Shown piece after piece: positions 36,951 to 48,397 of a stretch of 64,000 nucleotides of DNA. This stretch comes from Mixta tenebrionis (lineage in GTDB: Bacteria; Pseudomonadota; Gammaproteobacteria; Enterobacterales; Enterobacteriaceae). Made by a program: the position numbers and the translations under genes. The notes below the pieces were generated by a model. The model was given only the letters and a program-made list of their open reading frames with translations, made no database searches and was not told the origin of the DNA. The stretch's first letter is position 1; each line of letters begins with the position of its first letter. The stretch lies in the NCBI RefSeq assembly GCF_006517625.1, contig NZ_VHQI01000007.1:1-64000 (forward strand). Direction: 5' to 3'.

Positions 36951-37943
36951 TTACTCGCGGAACAGTGCTTCAATGCTCAGACCCTGCGCCTGCAGAATTT
37001 CACGCAGACGACGCAGGCCTTCAACCTGAATCTGGCGTACACGCTCGCGGGTCAGACCGATTTCGCGGCCCACATCCTCAAGCGTCGCCGCTTCATAGCC
37101 CAGCAGGCCGAAACGACGCGCCAGCACTTCACGCTGCTTGGCGTTCAGTTCAAACAGCCACTTGACGATGCTCTGTTTCATATCATCGTCCTGGGTGGTG
37201 TCTTCCGGACCGTTGTCTTTCTCATCGGCCAAGATATCCAGCAGCGCTTTCTCAGAATCACCGCCCAGCGGCGTATCAACTGAGGTAATGCGTTCGTTGA
37301 GACGCAACATACGGCTTACGTCATCAACCGGTTTATCCAGCTGCTCGGCGATCTCTTCCGCACTCGGCTCATGATCGAGCTTGTGCGACAGTTCACGCGC
37401 GGTGCGCAGATAAACATTCAGCTCCTTAACAATGTGAATCGGCAGGCGAATGGTACGGGTTTGGTTCATAATTGCCCGTTCAATCGTCTGACGAATCCAC
37501 CACGTGGCGTATGTTGAAAAACGGAACCCGCGTTCCGGATCGAATTTCTCAACGGCACGTATTAAGCCAAGGTTGCCCTCTTCAATCAGGTCCAATAGCG
37601 CCAGACCACGATTGCTGTAACGACGAGCAATCTTCACCACCAGTCGCAAGTTACTTTCGATCATACGGCGGCGAGAAGGTACATCTCCTTTCAGCGCACG
37701 GCGAGCGAAGAACACCTCTTCCTCTGCCGTTAACAGTGGTGAATAACCAATCTCGCCGAGATACAGCTGCGTCGCATCTAAAACGCGTTGCGTCGCACCC
37801 TGTGACAACAACTCTTCTTCAGCCAGTTCATTATCACCAGGTTCATTTTCAACAAGAGCCTTCTCGTCAAAAATCTCAGCTCCGTTCTCGTCGAATTCCG
37901 CGTCTTCGTGTAACTCGTTAACTTTCAGCGTATTCTGGCTCAT
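36951..37943 (-). CDS. rpoS: RNA polymerase sigma factor RpoS
   Basis: Sigma-38, master regulator of stationary phase and general stress. 330 residues. Region 1.2 (about 55-90), 2.1-2.4 with the [19 protein letters not shown] block (about 134-152), region 3 and the region 4 helix-turn-helix ([19 protein letters not shown]). It follows nlpD, within which the main rpoS promoter lies in E. coli. The gap to mutS is only 273 bp. Confidence 0.99.
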   Translation of the reverse strand: MSQNTLKVNELHEDAEFDENGAEIFDEKALVENEPGDNELAEEELLSQGATQRVLDATQLYLGEIGYSPLLTAEEEVFFARRALKGDVPSRRRMIESNLRLVVKIARRYSNRGLALLDLIEEGNLGLIRAVEKFDPERGFRFSTYATWWIRQTIERAIMNQTRTIRLPIHIVKELNVYLRTARELSHKLDHEPSAEEIAEQLDKPVDDVSRMLRLNERITSVDTPLGGDSEKALLDILADEKDNGPEDTTQDDDMKQSIVKWLFELNAKQREVLARRFGLLGYEAATLEDVGREIGLTRERVRQIQVEGLRRLREILQAQGLSIEALFRE

Positions 37944-37993
37944 AAGCGGCTCCTACCCGTGATCCCTGGGCAGAACTTCAAGGCTCTGCCCGT

Positions 37994-39067
37994 TTATCGC
38001 TGCGGTAAATAACGCAACGGGTTGACGGATTTCCCCTTGTAACGAATTTCAAAATGCAATCTAACTGAACTGGTTCCGGTGCTACCCATAGTAGCTATCT
38101 TCTGCCCCGCCTTAACTTCTTGTTGTTCCCGGACCAGCATCGTGTCGTTATGGGCGTAGGCGCTCAGGTAGTCATCATTATGTTTGATGATAATCAGGTT
38201 ACCGTAACCACGCAGCGCATTACCTGCATACACTACGCGTCCGGAAGCCGTGGAAACCACAGGTTGTCCACGTGAACCGGCGATATCAATACCTTTATTA
38301 CCGCCTTCAGCGGCAGAGAAGTTATCAATAATCTTACCGTCGGTAGGCCAACGCCAGCCCGCCACCGGAGTGGAACTGGATGTCGTACTGCTTACCGTCG
38401 GCGGCGCGGTAACCGGGGCTGTCGTCGTTGCAACAGTTGTTGTCCCCGTTGAAGGCAGCATTTTGCCCCCGCCTGATTTTCCTGAATCATCAGAATACGT
38501 AATAACAGGTTGCTGCGCAACTGTAGGAGATTTTATTTGTGAAGAACCAGGAGAATTCGGAACGCCGCCCTGGGTAGCATCGGCTACGGTAATCGCATTG
38601 CCGCCGGTAATTGGCGAGCCGGAACCGTTGCCAACTTGTAAAGTCTGACCTACGTTAAGGCTATAAGGCGCTGCGATACTATTTCGCTGCGCCAGATCGC
38701 GGAAATCATTGCCGGTAATCCAGGCAATATAAAACAGCGTATCGCCGCGTTTTACTGTATAAGTATCACCGCTATAGCTACCTTTGGGAATATTCTCATA
38801 ACTGCGGTTATATATAATGCGACCGTTTTGCGTAATTACATTAGCATTATTGCTGTTAGCGCCTGAGGCAAATACAGGTCTGGCTGGTACTGAACCATTC
38901 GGCATTCCGCCGGAAGGCACGGCGCCGCTGCCTGCCGGCGCACGGCTGCCGACGGTGCTAATCGGGGCTTGAGTGTTATCATCAGAAGTACAGCCCGCCA
39001 GCCAAAATCCAACCAGTGAAACGGCCGCAATGCGGCTTAATGTAAAAAGTGGGCTTCCCGTGCTCAT
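37994..39067 (-). CDS. nlpD: Murein hydrolase activator NlpD
   Basis: Outer-membrane lipoprotein that activates the amidase AmiC at the division site. 357 residues: lipobox LAGC with Cys26, a LysM domain from about residue 103 ([14 protein letters not shown]), a Pro/Thr/Ser-rich linker, and a C-terminal LytM/M23 domain from about 245. The metal-binding His of active M23 peptidases is replaced (NKGIDIAG) and the HxH motif reads AHND, so the domain is catalytically inactive, as in known NlpD. The rpoS promoter normally lies in this gene. Confidence 0.97.
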   Translation of the reverse strand: MSTGSPLFTLSRIAAVSLVGFWLAGCTSDDNTQAPISTVGSRAPAGSGAVPSGGMPNGSVPARPVFASGANSNNANVITQNGRIIYNRSYENIPKGSYSGDTYTVKRGDTLFYIAWITGNDFRDLAQRNSIAAPYSLNVGQTLQVGNGSGSPITGGNAITVADATQGGVPNSPGSSQIKSPTVAQQPVITYSDDSGKSGGGKMLPSTGTTTVATTTAPVTAPPTVSSTTSSSTPVAGWRWPTDGKIIDNFSAAEGGNKGIDIAGSRGQPVVSTASGRVVYAGNALRGYGNLIIIKHNDDYLSAYAHNDTMLVREQQEVKAGQKIATMGSTGTSSVRLHFEIRYKGKSVNPLRYLPQR

Positions 39068-39232
39068 TTATCCCCCGTGATAACAAACCTGTGACGAGCT
39101 CTGAAACTCCGGACGCAGCCTGCTGCGCCCGACCATCTGCTGCTGGCCGCTGAAAAGGCTGATACTAACAACAACCTAAGCGCGGTGCCATGCGTCAGTT
39201 GTGAAGAAGTGCGTAGTTCGCCGCGGCCGGCC

Positions 39233-39859
39233 TCAGGCTAAATCGCCTTTTACCAGCGGCACAAAACGTACCGGCTCAATGGTATCGACGACAAATTCGC
39301 CGCCCTTACGCCGAATACGCTTCAGCTGCTGCAGCTCTTCTCCTACCGGCAGCACCATGATGCCGCCCTCATCCAGCTGCGACATCAGGGCGGTTGGGAT
39401 CTCCGGCGGCGCCGCGGTAACAATAATAGCGTCAAACGGCGCGCGTGCAGGCCATCCCTCCCAGCCATCGCCGTGACGTGTGGAAACGTTGTGCAGATCA
39501 AGCTGCTTCAGGCGGCGCTTCGCCTGCCACTGCAGCCCTTTAATACGCTCAACGGAACAGACATGATCGACCAGATGCGCCAGAATAGCGGTCTGATAGC
39601 CGGAACCGGTGCCGATCTCCAGCACGCGTGACGCGGGCTTCAACTCCAGCAGGGCGGTCATTTTCGCCACCATATAGGGCTGCGAAATGGTCTGCCCTGA
39701 ACCGATAGGCAGCGACATATTCTCCCACGCCTTATGCTCCAGCGCCTCATCAACAAAGCGCTCGCGCGGCACCTCGCCGATCGCTTTGAGCAACAGCTCA
39801 TCCTCAATGCCCTGCTGACGCAGCTGCTCCAACAGAGCTTCGATGCGTTTGCTTACCAT
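39233..39859 (-). CDS. pcm: Protein-L-isoaspartate O-methyltransferase Pcm
   Basis: Repairs isoaspartyl damage in aged proteins using SAM. 208 residues as in E. coli. Motifs seen: [10 protein letters not shown] near 56 (post-motif for peptide binding), [15 protein letters not shown] near 80 (SAM site). The start at 39859 (MVSKR) is chosen by family fit; it overlaps the surE stop by seven bases. Confidence 0.98.
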   Translation of the reverse strand: MVSKRIEALLEQLRQQGIEDELLLKAIGEVPRERFVDEALEHKAWENMSLPIGSGQTISQPYMVAKMTALLELKPASRVLEIGTGSGYQTAILAHLVDHVCSVERIKGLQWQAKRRLKQLDLHNVSTRHGDGWEGWPARAPFDAIIVTAAPPEIPTALMSQLDEGGIMVLPVGEELQQLKRIRRKGGEFVVDTIEPVRFVPLVKGDLA

Positions 39860-40614
39860 AGCGCCTCGACTCCGGCTTTCACTAACCAACCGGCGACTAC
39901 CTCCTGCGCCGGATGCGCGGTCAGGTCAACATGCAGAGCGGTAACGGAAACGTAGCCTTCATCAACCGCGGCAAAATCGGTATCCGGTCCGGCGTCATGT
40001 TTTTCTCCCGGCGGGCCGATCCAGTAAAGGGTGTTGCCGCGCGGGTCCTGCTGCGGGATCACTTTATCGGCGGGATGGCGGCTGCCGCAGCGGGTCACGC
40101 GAATTCCCTTAATCTGCTCAAGCGGCAGATCGGGAACATTAATATTGAGTATGCGTCCGGTACGCAGCGGTTCACGCTGCAGCCCGCGCAGTATGGCGCA
40201 GGTCACCGCCGCGGCGGTGTCATAATGCTGCTGACCATCGAGAGATACCGCCAGCGCCGGCAGACCGAGATGACGCCCTTCCATCGCCGCCGCTACCGTT
40301 CCGGAGTAGATAACGTCATCGCCAAGGTTAGGGCCGGCATTAATGCCTGAAACCACGATATCTGGTCCCGGACGCATAAGCGCATTCACACCGAGATAAA
40401 CACAGTCGGTCGGCGTGCCCATCTGGACCGCAATGTCCCCGTTGGGATAGGCAAAGGTGCGCAGCGGCGTTTCCAGCGTCAGGGAATTAGAGGCGCCGCT
40501 TCGGTTACGGTCGGGCGCCACGATCTGCACGTCGGCAAATTCGCGCAGCGCTTTCGCCAGCGCCTGAATACCCGGCGCATGGATTCCGTCATCGTTACTC
40601 AGCAATATCCGCAT
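39853..40614 (-). CDS. surE: 5'/3'-nucleotidase SurE
   Basis: Stationary-phase survival nucleotidase and exopolyphosphatase. 253 residues. Metal ligands Asp8-Asp9 in LLSNDDG, Ser39 region (RSGASNS) and the VSGINAGPN loop near 90. It overlaps truD by 20 bases and pcm by 7, in the conserved truD-surE-pcm-nlpD order. Confidence 0.98.
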   Translation of the reverse strand: MRILLSNDDGIHAPGIQALAKALREFADVQIVAPDRNRSGASNSLTLETPLRTFAYPNGDIAVQMGTPTDCVYLGVNALMRPGPDIVVSGINAGPNLGDDVIYSGTVAAAMEGRHLGLPALAVSLDGQQHYDTAAAVTCAILRGLQREPLRTGRILNINVPDLPLEQIKGIRVTRCGSRHPADKVIPQQDPRGNTLYWIGPPGEKHDAGPDTDFAAVDEGYVSVTALHVDLTAHPAQEVVAGWLVKAGVEALW

Positions 40615-41644
40615 CGTTACCTTCCTGTTCGAAAAGTTCCCGCACGATGCTGGTGGCGAAGCTGCCTGCCGGTAGCCAGAAGCTCAGTTCCAGCGTGGCG
40701 TCATCACGCCAGCTCCAGCGCATATCGCGCGGGATCACCAACATTGCCCGCCGGGCAGCCTCAACGCGCTCGCGCTCCAGCAGGGCGATTAAATCCGCAT
40801 CGTCGGCCAGGCTCTGCTGTTCCAGCTCCAGCGCCGCATCCCGGCTTCCCCACTCCCCGCGTCCAGGCAGCGGCGCGGTAATGCGCAGCTCATTATTATC
40901 GATGCGCTGCTGTAGCTGCGGCAGTTCTTCTGCTACCGCTACAAACCAGCTGCCGCGCCCGGTAAGCTGTAGGGCATCGCCGGGCAGCGCCTGCGTCAGG
41001 CTACCCTGCTGCGCCAGCCGATCGCTAACCACCTGATTGAACAGCGCGCTGCGCGCGGCGGAGAGCAGAAAACTGCGCTTGCTGCGTTCACGAATGCGGA
41101 TGGCATCGCTCGCCCAGCGTTTGGCCTGATCGAGGTTGTTGCCCTGAATACCAAAGCGTTGCTGGCCGAAATAGTTCGGCACGCCGCCGCTGGCAATACG
41201 TTGCAAACGCTCTTCCAGCGCGGCGCGATCGCTGATATGACGCAGCACCAGCTGGAAAGCGTTGCCTGCCAGCGCGCCGGTGCGCAGCTTACGCTTGTGG
41301 CGCGCCTGCTGCAAAATTTCACAGCCTGCGAGCGAAAAAGTAGAGAAGTCGGGCGTCTCTTTGCCCGGCAGGCGCAGGCAGAACGTCTGCTCGGTTACCG
41401 CGTGACGATCTTTCATCCCGGCAAAGCTCACCTCGCGCGGCGGAATAGCGGCGAATTTCGCCAGCGCATCCGCGACAAAACGGGTATTGCAGCCGGTTTT
41501 ACGCAGGCGCACCAGCAGATGTTCGCCTTCGCCATCGGCCTGGTAGCCTAAATCTTCGATCACCACGAAATCTTCCGGACTGGCCTTAAGCTGCCCCTGG
41601 ATTGCCGGCCTGCCGTACAGCCACTGCCATTCTGGTAGAGTCAT
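40595..41644 (-). CDS. truD: tRNA pseudouridine(13) synthase TruD
   Basis: Makes pseudouridine 13 in tRNA-Glu. 349 residues. Catalytic Asp79 in FAGMKDRHA, the insertion (TRUD) domain in the middle (about 155-300) and the family segment NYFGQQRFG near 157. Its start codon shares its first base with the ispF stop. Confidence 0.97.
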   Translation of the reverse strand: MTLPEWQWLYGRPAIQGQLKASPEDFVVIEDLGYQADGEGEHLLVRLRKTGCNTRFVADALAKFAAIPPREVSFAGMKDRHAVTEQTFCLRLPGKETPDFSTFSLAGCEILQQARHKRKLRTGALAGNAFQLVLRHISDRAALEERLQRIASGGVPNYFGQQRFGIQGNNLDQAKRWASDAIRIRERSKRSFLLSAARSALFNQVVSDRLAQQGSLTQALPGDALQLTGRGSWFVAVAEELPQLQQRIDNNELRITAPLPGRGEWGSRDAALELEQQSLADDADLIALLERERVEAARRAMLVIPRDMRWSWRDDATLELSFWLPAGSFATSIVRELFEQEGNDADIAE

Positions 41645-42126
41645 TACGCCTCCGCCTTAATCAGCAGCGCCACCGCCTCGCAGGCGATGCCTTCGCCGCG
41701 CCCGGTAAAGCCCAGCTTTTCCGTGGTAGTCGCTTTTACATTGACCTCGTCCATATGGCAGCCTAAATCTTCAGCGATATGGATGCGCATCTGCGGCACG
41801 TGCGGCAGCATCTTCGGCGCCTGGGCAATGATGGTGACGTCGACATTGCCGATGCGATAGCCTTTCGCCTGAATACGGCGCCACGCCTCACGCAGCAGTC
41901 CGCGGCTGTCCGCGCCCTTAAAGGCGGGATCGCTATCGGGAAACAGCTTGCCGATATCGCCCATCGCGGCAGCGCCCAACAGCGCATCCGTCAGCGCATG
42001 CAGCGCCACGTCGCCGTCTGAGTGGGCGATAAAACCTTTATCGAACGGAATCCGCACGCCGCCAATAATCAACGGGCCTTCGCCACCGAACGCATGGACG
42101 TCAAAACCGTGACCAATACGCATCAT
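41644..42126 (-). CDS. ispF: 2-C-methyl-D-erythritol 2,4-cyclodiphosphate synthase IspF
   Basis: Fifth step of the MEP isoprenoid pathway: CDP-ME 2-phosphate to MEcPP. 159-160 residues; zinc ligands Asp8, His10 and His42 (numbering from the second Met). Two ATGs in a row occur (ATGATG); the first overlaps the ispD stop as ATGA, the second (start 42123) matches the family N-terminus [10 protein letters not shown]. Either gives a functional protein. Confidence 0.98.
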   Translation of the reverse strand: MMRIGHGFDVHAFGGEGPLIIGGVRIPFDKGFIAHSDGDVALHALTDALLGAAAMGDIGKLFPDSDPAFKGADSRGLLREAWRRIQAKGYRIGNVDVTIIAQAPKMLPHVPQMRIHIAEDLGCHMDEVNVKATTTEKLGFTGRGEGIACEAVALLIKAEA

Positions 42127-42842
42127 GCGTACTCCTTGTTATTTAATTGAGTGAGATAAAACGCCGCCAGCGCCAGATCCTCCGGGCGAGTGACCTTAAT
42201 ATTATCGCTGCGGCCGGCTACCAGTTCGGGATGATAGCCGCAATATTCCAGCGCCGAGGCCTCATCGGTAACGGTGGCGCCCTCGTGCAGCGCGCGCGTC
42301 AGACACTGGCGCAACAGCGCCAGCGGAAACAGCTGCGGCGTCAGCGCATGCCAGAGCGCTTCGCGTTCAACGGTATGGGCTATCGCATCTTTGCCCGGTT
42401 CGCTGCGCTTCATGGTATCGCGCACCGGCGCGGCGAGAATGCCGCCGACGCGGCTGTGTCGGCAGATGGCCAGCAGGCGGTTTAAATCCTCCGCCGCCAG
42501 GCAGGGACGGGCCGCATCATGCACCAGCGCCCACGCCGCGTTGCCAGCCGCCGCCAGGCCAGCCAGCACCGAATCGGCGCGCTGTTTACCGCCGGTAACC
42601 GTCTCAATACGGCTATCGCTGGCGAGCGGCAGCTGTTGAAAATAGTCGTCATCCGGGCCGAGCGCCACTATCACCCGGTTAATCGCCGGATGCGCCAGCA
42701 GGCTGGCGATGCTGTGTTCCAGAATGGTGGCGTGACCAATAGTCAGGTACTGCTTGGGGCGCCCGGACTGCATACGGCTGCCGATGCCGGCAGCGGGCAC
42801 CACGGCGATAATATCCGGCCAGGCGTCAGTTAGTGTGGTCAT
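42123..42842 (-). CDS. ispD: 2-C-methyl-D-erythritol 4-phosphate cytidylyltransferase IspD
   Basis: Third step of the MEP pathway, joining CTP and MEP. 239 residues; nucleotide-binding loop [19 protein letters not shown] near 14-32 and the [10 protein letters not shown] motif near 107. It lies two bases after ftsB and is coupled to ispF. Confidence 0.98.
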   Translation of the reverse strand: MTTLTDAWPDIIAVVPAAGIGSRMQSGRPKQYLTIGHATILEHSIASLLAHPAINRVIVALGPDDDYFQQLPLASDSRIETVTGGKQRADSVLAGLAAAGNAAWALVHDAARPCLAAEDLNRLLAICRHSRVGGILAAPVRDTMKRSEPGKDAIAHTVEREALWHALTPQLFPLALLRQCLTRALHEGATVTDEASALEYCGYHPELVAGRSDNIKVTRPEDLALAAFYLTQLNNKEYA

Positions 42843-42844
42843 TG

Positions 42845-43162
42845 CTATCGTTGTTGGTTCGGCAGGATCCGCTGCCCGTTACGTTTATTTTGATCCGACA
42901 CCAGGCGATAGAAAGTCTCGCCGGGCCTAATCATTCCCAGCTCATTGCGCGCGCGCTCTTCAATCGCTTCGGAACCGCCGTTAAGATCGTCGATTTCAGC
43001 AAACAATTGATCGTTGCGCGCTTTTAATTTGGCATTACTCGCCTGTTGTACCGCAACGTCATCGCTGACGCGGGTGTAATCATGAATCCCATTCTTGCCC
43101 AGCCACAGCGAATACTGTAGCCAGACCAGCAATGCAAGTAACAGCAGCGTCAGTTTTCCCAT
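42845..43162 (-). CDS. ftsB: Cell division protein FtsB
   Basis: Bitopic inner-membrane protein that forms the FtsQLB complex and signals to FtsWI at the septum. 105 residues: transmembrane helix (about 4-20), then a periplasmic coiled coil (about 30-70, including [18 protein letters not shown]). Conserved place upstream of ispD. Confidence 0.97.
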   Translation of the reverse strand: MGKLTLLLLALLVWLQYSLWLGKNGIHDYTRVSDDVAVQQASNAKLKARNDQLFAEIDDLNGGSEAIEERARNELGMIRPGETFYRLVSDQNKRNGQRILPNQQR

Positions 43163-43374
43163 CCCCGCCCCCTGAAAAACGGCTCAATCATCCCATAACT
43201 TTTCGCCGGACTCCACTGTGCAGGCGAAATTGCGCCGCTTTCTCTCCAGGGTGCCTGAAAAAGCCGCAGCGGGTAAAATTTTGTAACGCGCGGTCGCGTT
43301 TGATCATCGGTTGACGCCGCTTAGCCGCCGTCGATCGCGCAGCGGCAGCGCACGCCAGAAAACCATGACGGACG

Positions 43375-43695
43375 TTACCAGCCGGTAAGCCAGGAGAAAA
43401 GCATCCAGAATAAACAAACCACAGTCGCCAGCGTTAACAGCAGCGTCCAGATGAGCTGGCCGCGCAGCAGCAGCCCATAGGCGATGCCCGTCAGCACCGC
43501 AACCGGCAGCAGCGCCAGGAAGAAAGGCCAGGTATAGAGCAGAAAAAACAGCGTGTTGGAACCGTACATTACGAAGGGAATAGCCAGGGCGCACCAGTAA
43601 GAAACGAAACCGATAACGCCGCCGGGCAACGACCAGGCGCGATCGTCCTGGTGGTGTTCATTTTTACCGGCCAGCAGGGGCGTAACATTATGCAT
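43375..43695 (-). CDS. ygbE: DUF3561 membrane protein YgbE
   Basis: 106-residue inner-membrane protein of unknown function with three hydrophobic segments (about 26-45, 48-73 and 79-103). Matches enterobacterial YgbE in size and in its position between cysC and ftsB. A second overlapping minus-strand frame at 43304-43594 is considered a shadow. Confidence 0.88.
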   Translation of the reverse strand: MHNVTPLLAGKNEHHQDDRAWSLPGGVIGFVSYWCALAIPFVMYGSNTLFFLLYTWPFFLALLPVAVLTGIAYGLLLRGQLIWTLLLTLATVVCLFWMLFSWLTGW

Positions 43696-43751
43696 AGGTA
43701 TCCTGTTGTTGCGCGTAGCGGCCCGCTATCAGGCGGTTCGCCGCTGCAATC

Positions 43752-44357
43752 TCAGGCTTTGATAATATCGCGCCCGCGTAGCAGATCTAACAGTTGCGCC
43801 GTTAATATTGTTACCAATTGTTCGCCGTCAAGCTGAATTTCCGGCCGCGCCGGCGCTTCGTAATCCGCATCGATACCGGTAAAATCAGGCAGCTCGCCGG
43901 CACGCGCTTTTTTATACAGTCCTTTGGGATCGCGCGCCTCGCAAACGGCCAGCGGCGTATCAACAAATACCTCGATAAACTGGCCCGGCGCCAGCAGCTC
44001 GCGCACCATCTGGCGCTCGGCGCGATGGGGCGAGATAAAAGCGGTCAGCACTACCAGCCCGGCATCTACCATCAGCCGCGCTACCTCGCCGACGCGGCGG
44101 ATATTCTCCCGACGATCGGCGTCGCTAAAGCCTAAATCACGGCAAAGCCCGTGGCGCACATTGTCGCCGTCGAGCAGGTAGGTGCTGACGCCCAGCTGAT
44201 GCAGCGCCTGCTCCAGCGCCCCCGCTACCGTCGATTTGCCGGAGCCGGAAAGCCCGGTAAACCAGAGCACCGCGCCCTGGTGACCGTGCTGCCGCTCGCG
44301 ATCGGCCTGCGCTACCGCATGGGCGTGCCAGACCACATTTTCATCATGCCCCGCCAT
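43752..44357 (-). CDS. cysC: Adenylylsulfate kinase CysC
   Basis: Phosphorylates APS to PAPS in sulfate assimilation. 201 residues. P-loop GLSGSGKS at 35-42, DGDNVRHGL near 62 and [10 protein letters not shown] near 106. One base separates it from the cysN stop; the genes are one operon with cysD and cysG. Confidence 0.98.
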   Translation of the reverse strand: MAGHDENVVWHAHAVAQADRERQHGHQGAVLWFTGLSGSGKSTVAGALEQALHQLGVSTYLLDGDNVRHGLCRDLGFSDADRRENIRRVGEVARLMVDAGLVVLTAFISPHRAERQMVRELLAPGQFIEVFVDTPLAVCEARDPKGLYKKARAGELPDFTGIDADYEAPARPEIQLDGEQLVTILTAQLLDLLRGRDIIKA

Positions 44358-44358
44358 C

Positions 44359-45795
44359 TTATTTCTCCAGACTACGCAGATCGCGCGCTTCCCAGTGCGG
44401 GAAGTGACGACGGATCAGGGCGTTCAGCTCCAGCTCAAAGGCGGAGAAATCACCGCGTCCGCTGCCGGCAATATCCTGCCGCGGCTGGCGGATCATGCCC
44501 GCGCCGACGGTAACGTTGGTCAGACGATCGATAAAGATCAGCCCGCCGGTCACCGGATGTTGCTGATAGGGATCGATCGCTAAGGGTTCATCAAAGGTTA
44601 TATTGACCAGCCCGATGCCGTTCAGCGGCAGCGCTTCAACTTCACGGTTATGGGTCAGGTTGTTGATATCGACCTGGTAGTCGATGCTCTCAACGCGCGC
44701 GCGCGTTTTCTTGCCGGCGATTTTCACGTCAAAGCTCTGCCCTGGCGTCAGCGCCTGCTCCGCCATCCAGACCACATCCAGCGAGGCGCCCTGCACGGCG
44801 GTCAGCGTCTCTTCCGCCGCCACCAGCAGATCGCCGCGGCTGATATCGATCTCATCGCTCAGTACGATGGTTATCGCTTCGCCCGCTCCCGCTTCCGGCA
44901 GATCGCCATCGAAAGTCACGATACGCGCCACGGTCGATTCCACGCCAGACGGCAGCGCCTTTACGCGCTGTCCGACGCGCAGGAGGCCGGAAGCCAGCGT
45001 GCCCGCATAGCCGCGAAAATCGAGATTAGGACGGTTAACGTACTGTACCGGAAAGCGCATCGGCTGGCTTGCCACCACGCGGTTCACCTCTACCGTTTCC
45101 AGCACGTCCAGCAATGTTGGGCCGCTGTACCAGCTCATCGCCGCGCTCTGCGTCGCCACGTTGTCGCCTTCCAGCGCCGACATCGGTACAAAGCGGATAT
45201 CCAGATCGCCCGGCAGCTGCGCGGCAAAATCGAAATAGTCCTGCTTAATCTGCTCAAAGCGCTGCTGGCTGTACGCCACCAGATCCATCTTATTGATCGC
45301 CACCACCAGATGTTTAATCCCCAGCAGCGTGGAGATAAAGCTGTGGCGGCGCGTCTGATCCAGCACGCCCTTGCGCGCATCAATCAGCAGGATCGCCAGA
45401 TCGCAGGTTGAGGCGCCGGTCGCCATATTGCGCGTGTACTGTTCATGTCCCGGCGTGTCGGCGATAATAAATTTGCGCTTTTCGGTAGAGAAGTAGCGAT
45501 AGGCGACATCGATGGTGATGCCCTGCTCGCGCTCCGCCTGCAGGCCATCCACCAGCAGCGCCAGATCGAGCTTCTCGCCCTGGGTGCCGTGACGCTTGCT
45601 GTCATTATGCAGCGAGAAGAGCTGATCTTCATAGATCTGACGCGTATCGTGCAATAATCGCCCGATCAGCGTACTTTTGCCGTCGTCCACGCTGCCGCAG
45701 GTAAGAAAACGCAGCAGGCTTTTGTGCTGCTGCGCATGCAGCCAGGCTTCTACCCCGCCCTGATCGGCGATCTGTTGTGCAATAACGGTATTCAT
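44359..45795 (-). CDS. cysN: Sulfate adenylyltransferase GTPase subunit CysN
   Basis: GTPase that drives APS formation with CysD. 478 residues, EF-Tu-like: G1 loop GSVDDGKST at 34-42, G3 DTPGHEQY near 113, NKMD near 168, followed by beta-barrel domains II and III. Eleven bases downstream of cysD. Confidence 0.98.
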   Translation of the reverse strand: MNTVIAQQIADQGGVEAWLHAQQHKSLLRFLTCGSVDDGKSTLIGRLLHDTRQIYEDQLFSLHNDSKRHGTQGEKLDLALLVDGLQAEREQGITIDVAYRYFSTEKRKFIIADTPGHEQYTRNMATGASTCDLAILLIDARKGVLDQTRRHSFISTLLGIKHLVVAINKMDLVAYSQQRFEQIKQDYFDFAAQLPGDLDIRFVPMSALEGDNVATQSAAMSWYSGPTLLDVLETVEVNRVVASQPMRFPVQYVNRPNLDFRGYAGTLASGLLRVGQRVKALPSGVESTVARIVTFDGDLPEAGAGEAITIVLSDEIDISRGDLLVAAEETLTAVQGASLDVVWMAEQALTPGQSFDVKIAGKKTRARVESIDYQVDINNLTHNREVEALPLNGIGLVNITFDEPLAIDPYQQHPVTGGLIFIDRLTNVTVGAGMIRQPRQDIAGSGRGDFSAFELELNALIRRHFPHWEARDLRSLEK

Positions 45796-45806
45796 CCGGC
45801 CTCTCC

Positions 45807-46715
45807 TCAGAAATAACCCTGACGTTTTTTCAGCTCCATTGAGCCAGCCTGGTCGCGGTCAATAACGCGCCCCTGTCGCTCGCTGGTGGTGGAAACCAGC
45901 ATCTCTTCAATAATTTCCGGCAGCGTCCGCGCCGAGGATTCCACCGCGCCGGTCAGCGGCCAGCAGCCCAGGGTGCGGAAGCGCACCATGCGCGGCGCCA
46001 CCTCTTCGCCCGGCTGCAGATCGATACGCTCATCATCGATCATCATCAGCATGCCGTCGCGCTCCAGCACCGGACGCTCCGCCGCCAGATAAAGCGGCAC
46101 GATGTCGATATTTTCCAGGAAGATGTACTGCCAGATATCGAGCTCGGTCCAGTTGGAGAGCGGAAAAACGCGAATGCTTTCGCCTTTATTAATCTGGCCG
46201 TTGTAGTTGTGCCACAGCTCAGGACGCTGGTTTTTCGGGTCCCAGCGGTGAAAGCGATCGCGAAAGGAGTAAATACGCTCTTTCGCGCGTGACTTCTCTT
46301 CGTCGCGCCGCGCGCCGCCAAAGGCAGCGTCAAAGCCATATTTATTCAGCGCCTGTTTCAGCCCCTCGGTTTTCATGATATCGGTATGTTTGGCGCTGCC
46401 GTGCACAAAGGGGTTAATGCCCATCGCCACCCCTTCCGGATTGCGGTGCACGATCAGCTCGGCGCCGATCTCTTTTACCGTGCGGTCGCGGAACGCATAC
46501 ATCTCTTTGAATTTCCAGCCGGTATCCACATGCAGCAGCGGAAACGGCAGCGTGCCGGGCCAGAACGCCTTACGCGCCAGATGCAGCATCACTGAGGAAT
46601 CTTTGCCGATGGAGTACATCATTACCGGGTTGCTGAATTCAGCCGCCACTTCGCGGATAATATGGATGCTTTCCGCCTCCAGTTGACGCAGGTGAGTCAG
46701 TCGTTTTTGATCCAT
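45807..46715 (-). CDS. cysD: Sulfate adenylyltransferase subunit CysD
   Basis: Catalytic subunit that makes APS from ATP and sulfate. 302 residues, PAPS-reductase-like fold with PP-loop SIGKDSS at 35-41, HVDTGWKF near 63 and [10 protein letters not shown] near 186. Starts nine bases after cysG. Confidence 0.98.
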   Translation of the reverse strand: MDQKRLTHLRQLEAESIHIIREVAAEFSNPVMMYSIGKDSSVMLHLARKAFWPGTLPFPLLHVDTGWKFKEMYAFRDRTVKEIGAELIVHRNPEGVAMGINPFVHGSAKHTDIMKTEGLKQALNKYGFDAAFGGARRDEEKSRAKERIYSFRDRFHRWDPKNQRPELWHNYNGQINKGESIRVFPLSNWTELDIWQYIFLENIDIVPLYLAAERPVLERDGMLMMIDDERIDLQPGEEVAPRMVRFRTLGCWPLTGAVESSARTLPEIIEEMLVSTTSERQGRVIDRDQAGSMELKKRQGYF

Positions 46716-46724
46716 AATTGTTCC

Positions 46725-48140
46725 TTAAGCCAAATTCACAACGGCGGCGTCACGTCCCGCCTGCTGCGCTGAATGTTGAAACCAGGCCAGCTGCGCGTGG
46801 AGGTTTACCACCTCGCCAATCACCAGCAGCGCGGGCGTCGGCGCCTGCTGCGCCAGCCGCTCCAGTTCGGCCAGCGTACCGGTCAGCACCTGCTGATCCT
46901 GGCGCGTGCCGCGCCCGATTACCGCCGCCGGGGTGGTTGCCGCCCGTCCGTGGGCGATCAGCTGCTGAGCGATTTCCGCCGCCTTGACCGTTCCCATATA
47001 GATCGCCAGCGTCTGACGCGCGCGCGCCAGCGAGGCCCAGTCAATGGCGTCGCCGTCGGCGCGGCAGTGGCCGGTAATAAACAGCACGCTCTGCGCGTAA
47101 TCGCGGTGGGTGAGCGGAATGCCGGCATAGGCGGTGGCGCCGGCGGCGGCGGTCACGCCCGGCACCACCTGAAAGGAGATGCCCGCCTCCTGCGCCGCCT
47201 GTAGCTCTTCGCCGCCGCGCCCGAAGATAAAGGGATCGCCTCCTTTCAGACGCACCACGCGTTTTCCCTGCTGCGCCAGCTCAACCAGCAGGCGATTGGT
47301 CTCTTCCTGCGCCACCGAATGGGCGCCGGCACGCTTGCCGACGCACAGGCGATCGGCGTCGCGCCGAACCAGATCGAGAATCTCGTCGCTTACCAGATGG
47401 TCATACAGCACCACATCCGCCTGCTGCATTACCTGTAGCGCGCGCAGCGTCAGCAGCCCGGCGTCGCCCGGTCCGGCGCCCACCAGAATAATTTCGCCCT
47501 GCTGCGTCGCCGTTTCCGTTAGCTGCGCATCCAGCGTTTGTTTAGCGCCCTGCACGTTGCCCGCCGCCATCTGGCTGGCGAACAGGCCGTTAAAGGCGCG
47601 CTCCCAGAAGCGACGGCGATCGGACATCTTGCTGAAGCGCTGTTTAACCTTATCGCGCCACGCTCCCGCTACCTGCGCCATCTGCCCCAGATTAGCGGGC
47701 AGCAACGCCTCCAGCTTTTCACGCAGCAGGCGCGCCAGCACCGGCGCGGTGCCGCTGGAGGAGATCGCCACCACCAGCGGCGAACGATCGACGATCGACG
47801 GGAAGATAAAGGTGCATTTCGGCTGGTCATCCACCACGTTGACCAGCAGCCTACGCTGCTGTGCGGCTTCAAAGATGCGGGCGTTCAGTTCACTGTCGTC
47901 GGTAGCGGCGATCGCCAGGTAGACGCCATCAAGCTGCGAAACGTCAAACTGCCGCGCCAGCCAGGCGACCTGCTGATTCTCCGCCAGCGCCTGCAGCTCA
48001 GCGCAGAGTTCGAGCGCGGCGATGCGCACTTCGGCGCCGGCGCGCCGCAGCAGCTCAATTTTGCGCGCCGCCACGTCGCCGCCGCCCACCACCAGCACCG
48101 GTTTCGCGTTGAGATCGGCAAATATAGGGAGATAGTCCAC
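46725..48140 (-). CDS. cysG: Sirohaem synthase CysG
   Basis: Trifunctional enzyme making sirohaem from uroporphyrinogen III: dehydrogenase/ferrochelatase N-terminal half (about 1-205, NAD loop [11 protein letters not shown] near 17) and uroporphyrinogen methyltransferase C-terminal half (about 215-455, [15 protein letters not shown]). 471 residues, slightly longer than E. coli. In E. coli cysG lies with nirBD; here it leads the cysGDNC operon, so sirohaem for CysI is made together with the sulfate-activating enzymes. A CysB-like site lies upstream. Confidence 0.98.
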   Translation of the reverse strand: MDYLPIFADLNAKPVLVVGGGDVAARKIELLRRAGAEVRIAALELCAELQALAENQQVAWLARQFDVSQLDGVYLAIAATDDSELNARIFEAAQQRRLLVNVVDDQPKCTFIFPSIVDRSPLVVAISSSGTAPVLARLLREKLEALLPANLGQMAQVAGAWRDKVKQRFSKMSDRRRFWERAFNGLFASQMAAGNVQGAKQTLDAQLTETATQQGEIILVGAGPGDAGLLTLRALQVMQQADVVLYDHLVSDEILDLVRRDADRLCVGKRAGAHSVAQEETNRLLVELAQQGKRVVRLKGGDPFIFGRGGEELQAAQEAGISFQVVPGVTAAAGATAYAGIPLTHRDYAQSVLFITGHCRADGDAIDWASLARARQTLAIYMGTVKAAEIAQQLIAHGRAATTPAAVIGRGTRQDQQVLTGTLAELERLAQQAPTPALLVIGEVVNLHAQLAWFQHSAQQAGRDAAVVNLA

Positions 48141-48175
48141 GTCGGCCTTACATTGAATAACAAAAAGTTAACGCG

Positions 48176-48245
48176 ACTATACGACTGCTGCTTCAGGCAG
48201 ATGAAATTACGAATTGGAATGAGTAGTTACTGAATGGAATAACGC
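48176..48245 (-). promoter_or_regulatory. Putative CysB-controlled promoter of cysGDNC
   Basis: On the minus strand TTATTCC and a second CATTCC element (within 48211-48245) resemble the TTATTCC half-sites of CysB boxes. A -10-like TATAGT lies at complement 48176-48181, with no good -35, as is usual for activated cys promoters. Inferred from weak consensus and context. Confidence 0.5.
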
Positions 48246-48397
48246 CGCGGCAAAGCTTCGCACAAAAGATGCTTAAACAACGAGATTCCGGGCATTTAAG
48301 AACGAATGAAATTGTCTAATACGCATCACAATTTCATACTAGCGGGGCAAAATTTTTTTCTCTTCAGCGTCATCGGATGACGTTTAAGGATACTGGT

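Noticed and set aside
43304-43594. 96-codon minus-strand frame overlapping ygbE
   Set aside because: Same strand but different frame from ygbE, whose size, helices and position fit the known family.
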